Positions 59,171 to 64,000 of a stretch of DNA of 64,000 bases are shown one piece after another. Position 1 is the stretch's first letter. Each line of letters starts with the position of its first letter. Origin of the DNA: Aridibacter famidurans (GTDB lineage: Bacteria; Acidobacteriota; Blastocatellia; Pyrinomonadales; Pyrinomonadaceae). The stretch is from NCBI GenBank assembly GCA_024103495.1, contig JAGFIQ010000110.1, positions 1 through 64,000 on the forward strand, written 5' to 3'. The notes below the pieces were generated by a model that did no database searches, had not been told where the DNA came from, and was given only the letters and a program-made list of their open reading frames with translations. Position numbers and translations under genes: made by a program.

Positions 59171-59610
59171 CTGTCGATCTGTCCTTTTTGCTTTCGGAAG
59201 CCGCGGAGAATAAATCGCCGGGTCGCCGCTGGCATGACGGGAGTCCGAGTGGTGTGAACTCTAGCTTTAATCGGCTGAAAAGTAAACGGGGAGCGGTTAG
59301 CTGTGCGTGGTGATCCGATAGCCGAAAGCATGCCGCGGCTGGATTTTCGTCTTTCCGCGGCTTCGCCGCCGTGGTGTGCGGAATGGCTTGCCTTTCCGGC
59401 GGCCGGGCAAATACATCTCCCTCGGAGGCTGAGCCTCCGCTAAGCGAGTTAGGGCGTATTCAGCGTATGCCGCGGGCCTACCGCAAATCACGGCGGCGGA
59501 GCCGCATTACAAACTGACAATGACAGGATCGATCCGGCCGTGACGGATCCGTTCACGCCCCCGCCTTCCGGCGGGCGACAAGCTGAAGATTATCGGACAC
59601 CGCTCACCGC
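59171..59610. repeat. Spacer with palindromes and TGAGCGG heptamers
   Basis: No gene seen. It holds GCGGCTTCGCCGC (59357-59369), GGAATGGCTTGCCTTTCC (59381-59398), GGAGGCTGAGCCTCC (59425-59439) and GCGGCGGAGCCGC (59493-59505). The end is TGAGCGG/TGAGCGG/TGTCCGA read on the minus strand, starting at the DUF5996 stop codon. Confidence 0.85.
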
Positions 59611-60525
59611 TCACTTCTCCAGCGCTTCACGGTCCCAGTGCGCGAGGTCCGCCGCGGCGTCGTATGTACTCTGTAGAAAGTCCATCAGCGCCGAATCCGG
59701 ATCTTCCGATCCCTGGACCGACGCATAAGGAAGAACGAATTCGCCGAGATCATTATTAAAGTACGCATCCGCGGGCCGTACAGCGAACTCGCGATAGCCA
59801 TCCGGTTCGGGATAGGCGTAGGAATAGAATGCCGCCTCTCCGAAACCCGGCCCGGCCCAGAAGCCCGCACTTGAGACCTCGTGAGAATAAGCGTCTTCCA
59901 TCACCCAGTCAGCGCAGTTCGGAGCGCCGCCCGGATGTTTCGGAGCGGTTCTTCCCGAAAACCTGGTCACGGCAAGGTCGAAAGCCCCCCAAAAGAAATG
60001 CGACGGGCTGACCTTGCCTATGAAACGCGAACGAAATTCATTGAACACGCGGTCGATCTGAACAAGCGCCTGCCAGAAGCGGCTGATCGCTTCACGGTCG
60101 TAGCTGTCGTGGACCGTGTCCTCCTCAAACCTGATCGCTTCCTCAACCTCGACCGGACGCGCGAGGATGGAGAGGTCTATCCCCAGCCGATCCAGAGCGG
60201 CTGTGTATTTCTTATAAAAATCGGCGACGGTCATCGGCTCGAGCGCAAAGGACTCTGAGGTTCCTTCGGAAGTCTCGATCTTAAGCCTGTGATCGACGAA
60301 ATCGAACTCGACCGCGAAACTGCTCCCTGCGTGCGGTATGGCTGAGGTAGTAAGCCCGGAAGGTGTGACATAAAGCGCGATGCCCCACCAATGATTGATC
60401 GGCGGAGCGAACGCGAGGCGGGTCTTCCCTACGATCTGCGACCACATATGGACGGTTGCGAGCGTGTCCTGCCAATCTTCGAGCGCCGGAAGCTCCGGCC
60501 AGGCTTTTATTGTTGTTGGTTTCAT
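59611..60525 (-). CDS. DUF5996 family protein
   Basis: 304 residues. The sequence fits DUF5996: AWPELPALEDWQDTLATVHM, PPINHWWGIALYVTPSGLTT, FDFVDHRLKIETSEG, SPSHFFWGAFDLAVTRFSGR and CADWVMEDAYSHEVSSAGFW. The family has no known activity. No signal peptide. The TGA stop belongs to a TGAGCGG heptamer array. Confidence 0.83.
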   Translation of the reverse strand: MKPTTIKAWPELPALEDWQDTLATVHMWSQIVGKTRLAFAPPINHWWGIALYVTPSGLTTSAIPHAGSSFAVEFDFVDHRLKIETSEGTSESFALEPMTVADFYKKYTAALDRLGIDLSILARPVEVEEAIRFEEDTVHDSYDREAISRFWQALVQIDRVFNEFRSRFIGKVSPSHFFWGAFDLAVTRFSGRTAPKHPGGAPNCADWVMEDAYSHEVSSAGFWAGPGFGEAAFYSYAYPEPDGYREFAVRPADAYFNNDLGEFVLPYASVQGSEDPDSALMDFLQSTYDAAADLAHWDREALEK

Positions 60526-60945
60526 AGCTGGTTCAGTGGTCAGTGATCAATGGTCAATGGTCAATGGTCAATGGTCAATGGGGAAGATACCTGACTTCTG
60601 TCTTTTCAACGAACGTGGCGGCACGTCTCCGGCGTGCGTGTCGAGGCCGGCCTGCTACCCCGGGCTGCGCCTTCGGCTTGCCCCGGGCTACCTCCCGTCG
60701 GCCCGCCGGGGCGAAGCTGTCTCCCGTCTCCCGTCTCCCGTCTCCTGTCTCCCGTCTCCTGTCTTTCGTGTCGCCGCTACGCGGCTCGGTGATATCGGGG
60801 CCGCCTCGACCGTGGGTGGCGCCCTTCGGGCTTACCCACGGCTAAACGCATATGACCGCTACGCGGTCGGCTATGCCCGTCGCTCGCGCTCCGGGTTCCG
60901 AAACATTGGCCATTGGTCGATGATCATTGGTCTATGACCATTGCA
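60526..60945. repeat. Spacer with GGTCAAT and GTCTCCC heptamer arrays
   Basis: No gene seen. GATCAAT/GGTCAAT x4 (60545-60579), CCCCGGGCTGCGCCTTCGGC (60658-60677), GTCTCCC x3/GTCTCCT/GTCTCCC/GTCTCCT/GTCTTTC (60719-60767), GGGCTTACCCACGG (60828-60841), CCGCTACGCGG (60857-60867), and TTGGCCA/TTGGTCG/ATGATCA/TTGGTCT/ATGACCA (60905-60940) just before the ModC stop codon. Confidence 0.9.
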
Positions 60946-62004
60946 CTAAGATATCACCGCCACGCTCTTCGCCTGGGCGAAGACGTCCCGCCCCACGGAG
61001 AGCCCGAGCGCCGAAGCAGATCGTTTCGTTACCCGCGCGAGCGCGCGCACGCCCGAGATATCGAGAAGCACAGTCATTTGAAACTCGCCCGTACCCTCGA
61101 TGCCCGCGACCCTCGCCGGGAAGATGTTCAGAATGCTCGTGTCCGTCTGCCTTTCCAGCGTCAGGCTTACATCTCTGGCCGCGAGCCTCAACCGGACCGG
61201 CCTTCCCAATTCGATCGGCGGTCCGGGAACCGAGAACCTTCCTCCGGGGAAGTCCAGAAGCGCCAGGCCGAACTCCTCGTCATATCCGCCGGCGACCGCG
61301 TCGATAACCGCCTCAGCGTCGTCACGATGCGCCGGTGCCAGATCGAGCCGCGTCAGCACCTCGGCGATCGGCCCGTCGGCGACGACAGTTCCTTTCTCGA
61401 TCAGCACAAGGTTATCCGCGACTCTCGCCACTTCGTCCGCCGAATGGCTTACGTAGACCACGGGGATCTTCAATTCTTCGTGGAGCCGATCCAGAAACGG
61501 CAGGATCTCGCTCTTCAGTTCTTCGTCGAGAGAGGACAGAGGTTCGTCCATCAGAAGGATCCGCGGATTCACGGCAAGCGCCCGCGCGATCGCGGCCCTC
61601 TGTTGTTCACCGCCGGATAGCTGCGAAGGGCGCCTTGCAAGAAGATCGCCGATGTCCAGCATATCGACCGCTTCATCGACAGAAACGCCGGACCCGTCAG
61701 ATCTTCTCCTGCCGTACGCTATGTTCGCTTCGACGGACAGGTGAGGAAATAGACACGGCTCCTGAAACACGTATCCGACTGCTCGCTTGTGCGGCGGGAC
61801 GAAGCGTGTCTCATCCTGCCAGACCTCGCCGTCGATCTTCAGATAACATCCGGAATGCCGCTCGAGTCCCGCAACGGTCCGTAGGAACGTCGTCTTGCCC
61901 GATCCAGACGGACCGAACAGCGCGGAAACGCCGTTCGAAGGAATGTTCGTCGACACGTCGAGCACGAACCCGCCTTTCGCAATTTTGAAGCGCGCTTCGA
62001 TCAT
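60946..62004 (-). CDS. modC: Molybdate ABC transporter ATP-binding protein
   Basis: 352 residues. Walker A is GPSGSGKT (31-38), the ABC signature is LSGGEQQRAAIARAL (129-143), and Walker B is ILLMDEPLSSLD. The C-terminal part (about 285-352) has a TOBE/MOP-type molybdate-binding domain (MTVLLDISGVRALARVTKRS). It powers molybdate (or tungstate) uptake through ModB. Its ATG overlaps the ModB stop (TGATG). Confidence 0.93.
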   Translation of the reverse strand: MIEARFKIAKGGFVLDVSTNIPSNGVSALFGPSGSGKTTFLRTVAGLERHSGCYLKIDGEVWQDETRFVPPHKRAVGYVFQEPCLFPHLSVEANIAYGRRRSDGSGVSVDEAVDMLDIGDLLARRPSQLSGGEQQRAAIARALAVNPRILLMDEPLSSLDEELKSEILPFLDRLHEELKIPVVYVSHSADEVARVADNLVLIEKGTVVADGPIAEVLTRLDLAPAHRDDAEAVIDAVAGGYDEEFGLALLDFPGGRFSVPGPPIELGRPVRLRLAARDVSLTLERQTDTSILNIFPARVAGIEGTGEFQMTVLLDISGVRALARVTKRSASALGLSVGRDVFAQAKSVAVIS

Positions 62005-62687
62005 CAGAGCCGGACCGGGCGGAACCTCCTGTTCAGGCCGTACACGACGGCGAGGATGGCGAACGAGATCGCCAGCAGTGTGCCTGCCAGCCAGTGTGCC
62101 TGGGCGTATTCGAGCGCCTCCACGTGATCGTAGATGGCGATAGAGACCACGCGAGTGCTTCCGGGAATGTTTCCGCCGATCATCAGCACGACCCCGAATT
62201 CGCCGAGCGTGTGAGCGAACCCGAGAACCGCCGCCGTCAGGAATCCGGGCCAGGCAAGGGGCACGGCGACAGTGAAGAACCGATCGACCGGAGAAGCCCG
62301 GAGAGTCGCGGCCACCTCAAGCGGGCGTGAGCCGACCGATTCAAACGCGCCCTGCAGCGGCTGGACGACGAACGGGAGCGAATAGATGACGGAACCGATA
62401 ACCAGTCCCGTGAAAGTGAACGCCGGCGACTGAAGCCCGGCCGATTCAAACAGTGAACCGACCGGGCCGTGCGGGCCGAGAGCGATAAGCAAATAAAACC
62501 CGAGAACTGTGGGAGGAAGAACAAGCGGCATCGCGACAACGGCCTCGGGAATGAACTTGAACCGCCAGTCCGTGCGCGCCAGCCACCACGCAAGCGGTGT
62601 CCCCAAAAGCAAAAGAACCGCGGTGGTCACCGCGGCCAGCTCAAGGGTTATCACGAAAGCGCTGAGGCTGGCTTCGTCGAAGATCAT
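62004..62687 (-). CDS. modB: Molybdate ABC transporter permease
   Basis: 227 residues with about five to six membrane helices. The permease EAA loop reads EVAATLRASPVDRFFTVAVP, followed by FLTAAVLGFAHTLGEFGVVLMIG, which is typical of ModB. It forms the membrane channel for ModA-delivered oxyanions. It overlaps ModA by 4 bp (ATGA) and ModC by one base. Confidence 0.93.
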   Translation of the reverse strand: MIFDEASLSAFVITLELAAVTTAVLLLLGTPLAWWLARTDWRFKFIPEAVVAMPLVLPPTVLGFYLLIALGPHGPVGSLFESAGLQSPAFTFTGLVIGSVIYSLPFVVQPLQGAFESVGSRPLEVAATLRASPVDRFFTVAVPLAWPGFLTAAVLGFAHTLGEFGVVLMIGGNIPGSTRVVSIAIYDHVEALEYAQAHWLAGTLLAISFAILAVVYGLNRRFRPVRL

Positions 62688-63478
62688 CGCGTGTCGTAAC
62701 CGAATTCCCTGATCAGTTTCCTTGCTTCCTCTGACTTCAGGAATTCGAGAAACTCGCGGGCGCCTTCATCGCCGCTGAGAAGGACAGCCTGCTGTTCTAT
62801 CGGAGTATAAAGTTCCTTCGGCACTTCCCAAAGCGACCCGGCTCTACCCCTAGCTTGCGACAGGGCGACAAATCCTAGTTCGGCGTTGCCGGTCGAGACG
62901 AACTGGAACGTCTGGCCTATGTTCTCGCCGCGTACGAGCCTTCGCTCTACCTTGTCCCAGACGCCCTTTTTGCGAAGCACTTCTTCCGCGGCAACGCCGT
63001 ACGGGGCGAGCTTCGGGTTGGCAATCGCAAGCTTTGCGAAATCGTCTTCGAGAACCTCTCCCTCGCTGTCCACGAGTTCGGGATCGGGGCTCCATAACAC
63101 GAGTTTCCCGACTGCATACGTGAATCGCGAGCCTCTGGCGGCCGGAACTTCCTTTTCGAGGAGCTTCGGCCGTTCCGCGTCGGCGGCGAGGAACACGGCG
63201 AACGGCGCCCCGTTCCGGATCTGAGCGTAGAGTTTCCCGGTCGACCCGAGCGTGACGGTAACGTTCCGGCCCGTCCTTTCCTGGAATCGTTTCACAAGTT
63301 CGGTTGCCGGATCCTTGAAATTGCTTGCGACGGCGATCCTGAGCTCGGATCCGGACGAGCCGGTCCCGCAGGCAGAGACAAACAGCGTGATCGCCGTCAG
63401 TAGCGCGGCAAGGCACAGTACTGCTCCATACCCCACCCAATTCTCTTCGTATCCGATTCGTTTACCTTCGCGGTTCAA
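62684..63478 (-). CDS. modA: Molybdate ABC transporter substrate-binding lipoprotein
   Basis: 264 residues if a TTG at 63478, one base after the higA stop, is used; a GTG at 63436 is the alternative. The reading frame extends farther upstream but overlaps higA and is rejected. Lipobox LFVSACG anchors the protein. The binding fold is typical: LRIAVASNFKDPATELVKRF, VTLGSTGKLYAQIRNGAPF, AAEEVLRKKGVWDKV and NIGQTFQFVSTGNAELGFV. It captures molybdate or tungstate in the periplasm. Confidence 0.88.
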   Translation of the reverse strand: MNREGKRIGYEENWVGYGAVLCLAALLTAITLFVSACGTGSSGSELRIAVASNFKDPATELVKRFQERTGRNVTVTLGSTGKLYAQIRNGAPFAVFLAADAERPKLLEKEVPAARGSRFTYAVGKLVLWSPDPELVDSEGEVLEDDFAKLAIANPKLAPYGVAAEEVLRKKGVWDKVERRLVRGENIGQTFQFVSTGNAELGFVALSQARGRAGSLWEVPKELYTPIEQQAVLLSGDEGAREFLEFLKSEEARKLIREFGYDTR

Positions 63479-63479
63479 T

Positions 63480-63779
63480 TCATGCTGCCAGAGGCGAGAT
63501 CTCTTCGAGGATTCGTGCGCCCACCTCGCGTTTGGCGACCTCGAGCTCGTAGTTCTTTTGCAGGTTGAGCCAGAACTCCGGAGTCGTACGGAAGAATCGC
63601 GCAAGCCGGAGTGCCGTATCTGCAGTGATCCCGCGCTTGCCGTTCACGATCTCGTTCACACGGGCAGCCGTTACTCCCAGCCGGTTGGAAAGCGCGTTCG
63701 CCGACAGGGCGAGGGGTTTCATATACTCCTCAAGCAGAATCTCCCCGGGATGGATCGGCGGTAGAAGTTCTTCGGCCAT
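63480..63779 (-). CDS. higA: HigA-family antitoxin
   Basis: 99 residues. The start LLPPIHPGEILLEEYMKPL and the helix-turn-helix LSANALSNRLGVTAARVNEI, then GITADTALRLARFFRTTPEFW, are typical of HigA. It should bind the operator and neutralise HigB. It follows the toxin gene by 15 bp, the standard higBA order, and directly precedes modA with no gap, so the two units may share transcripts. Confidence 0.93.
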   Translation of the reverse strand: MAEELLPPIHPGEILLEEYMKPLALSANALSNRLGVTAARVNEIVNGKRGITADTALRLARFFRTTPEFWLNLQKNYELEVAKREVGARILEEISPLAA

Positions 63780-63794
63780 ATCTATTCTCCCCGA

Positions 63795-64000
63795 TCAGTG
63801 GTAATCCACGATCTCGACATCGTGTGCACCGTCGTCCCATTTGAAACAAATGCGGAACTGATCATTGATCCTGATACTGAACTGGCCCTCCCGGTCTCCC
63901 TTAAGCTTCTCCAAACGGTTCCCGGGAGGACTGTCAACGTCAAACAGGTTACCGCCCGCTGCAAGAACCGCTAACTTGCGTCTCGCGGCTGCTTCAATAC
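63795..64000 (-). CDS. higB: HigB-family toxin, 5' end beyond the window
   Basis: Partial gene: about 67 codons are visible, ending with a TGA at 63797-63795, and the start lies past the right edge. The translated part reads ARRKLAVLAAGGNLFDVDSP, then NRLEKLKGDREGQFSIRIND, and QFRICFKWDDGAHDVEIVDY followed by His and stop. This is a RelE/HigB fold mRNA interferase with the usual SIRIND and VDYH endings. Such toxins cut mRNA at the ribosome. Confidence 0.92.
   Translation of the reverse strand, partial: IEAAARRKLAVLAAGGNLFDVDSPPGNRLEKLKGDREGQFSIRINDQFRICFKWDDGAHDVEIVDYH

Noticed and set aside
1-64000. Transposase, integrase, tRNA or rRNA genes
   Set aside because: No reading frame shows DDE, HUH, serine or tyrosine recombinase motifs, and I could not find a convincing cloverleaf or rRNA segment; short tRNAs could still have been missed without a covariance search.

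Overview
The window looks like a chromosomal segment of a GC-rich, probably Gram-negative soil or sediment bacterium. The best guess is an acidobacterium of the Blastocatellia/Pyrinomonadales type. This is an inference from gene style (many secreted S41/M28 peptidases, DUF6794, SIMPL, TPR and ankyrin proteins, an encapsulated-ferritin-like protein, bacterial NHEJ genes) and from repeat-packed spacers; no rRNA or tRNA gene is present to confirm it. I see no prophage, transposase, integrase, CRISPR array or rRNA.

Layout. 1-8.1 kb: a NifU/BFD-like protein on the minus strand, then a plus-strand run of TlpA-like lipoprotein, GH15 glucoamylase, AlbA_2 protein, pyruvate kinase, serine/threonine dehydratase and a small membrane-anchored protein. 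From 8.9 kb to the right edge all 60 genes I accept lie on the minus strand. 8.9-13.1 kb: VOC, two ankyrin proteins, NTF2-like, VIT1/CCC1 metal transporter, DUF302. 13.3-22.2 kb: S41 and M28 peptidases, FMN reductase, MscS channel, isocitrate dehydrogenase. 22.8-26.3 kb: an envelope cluster (SIMPL, DUF6794, POTRA, small membrane protein). 26.8-27.4 kb: a nucleotidyltransferase with a 62-residue partner. 27.9-31.1 kb: a six-gene tightly packed operon with two DUF1428 paralogues, three small membrane proteins and a secreted esterase. 31.2-37.7 kb: GNAT, metallo-beta-lactamase-fold protein, EncFtn-like ferritin, and an NHEJ locus where LigD is split into three coupled genes (phosphoesterase, ligase, polymerase). 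38-46.6 kb: SRPBCC-like, GNAT, thioesterase, serine hydrolase, TPR, lipoprotein, DinB, then a secreted two-gene operon bracketed by a 221-bp direct repeat. 47-51 kb: ribosome hibernation factor, an eRF1-like (baeRF) protein, an APC permease with an NTF2-like protein. 51.4-55.5 kb: a five-gene operon with an overlap at every junction (frameshifted D-aminoacylase-like gene, 59-residue membrane protein, membrane protein, amidohydrolase, tRNA-binding protein). 56-60.5 kb: small RHH-like protein, ZIP transporter, glycosyltransferase, Tat-exported intradiol dioxygenase, DUF5996. 60.9-64 kb: modABC behind a higBA toxin-antitoxin pair whose toxin runs off the right edge.

The most unusual feature is in the spacers. 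Almost every spacer longer than about 250 bp is filled with repeats that stay out of the coding interiors. Three classes coexist: degenerate tandem arrays with strict 7-bp period (families such as GTTCAAG, GGTCAAT, TGAGCAG, GAGACAG, TTGATCC); degenerate arrays with strict 9-bp period (TCTGTCGAG and CACAGAG types, the latter as inverted arms of small elements); and short palindromes reused across spacers (for example around GGCTTCAGCC, CTCCGTAGGAG, GCACTTGTGC). Several arrays begin exactly at, or supply, the stop codon of the preceding gene, and two proteins carry repeat-encoded C-terminal tails. The nearest established parallels are heptanucleotide STRR sequences of cyanobacteria and REP elements of enterobacteria and pseudomonads. 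A role in insulating or terminating transcripts in this unidirectional region is my inference.

All coordinates are from reading the sequence; family assignments are from recognisable motifs without database searches.
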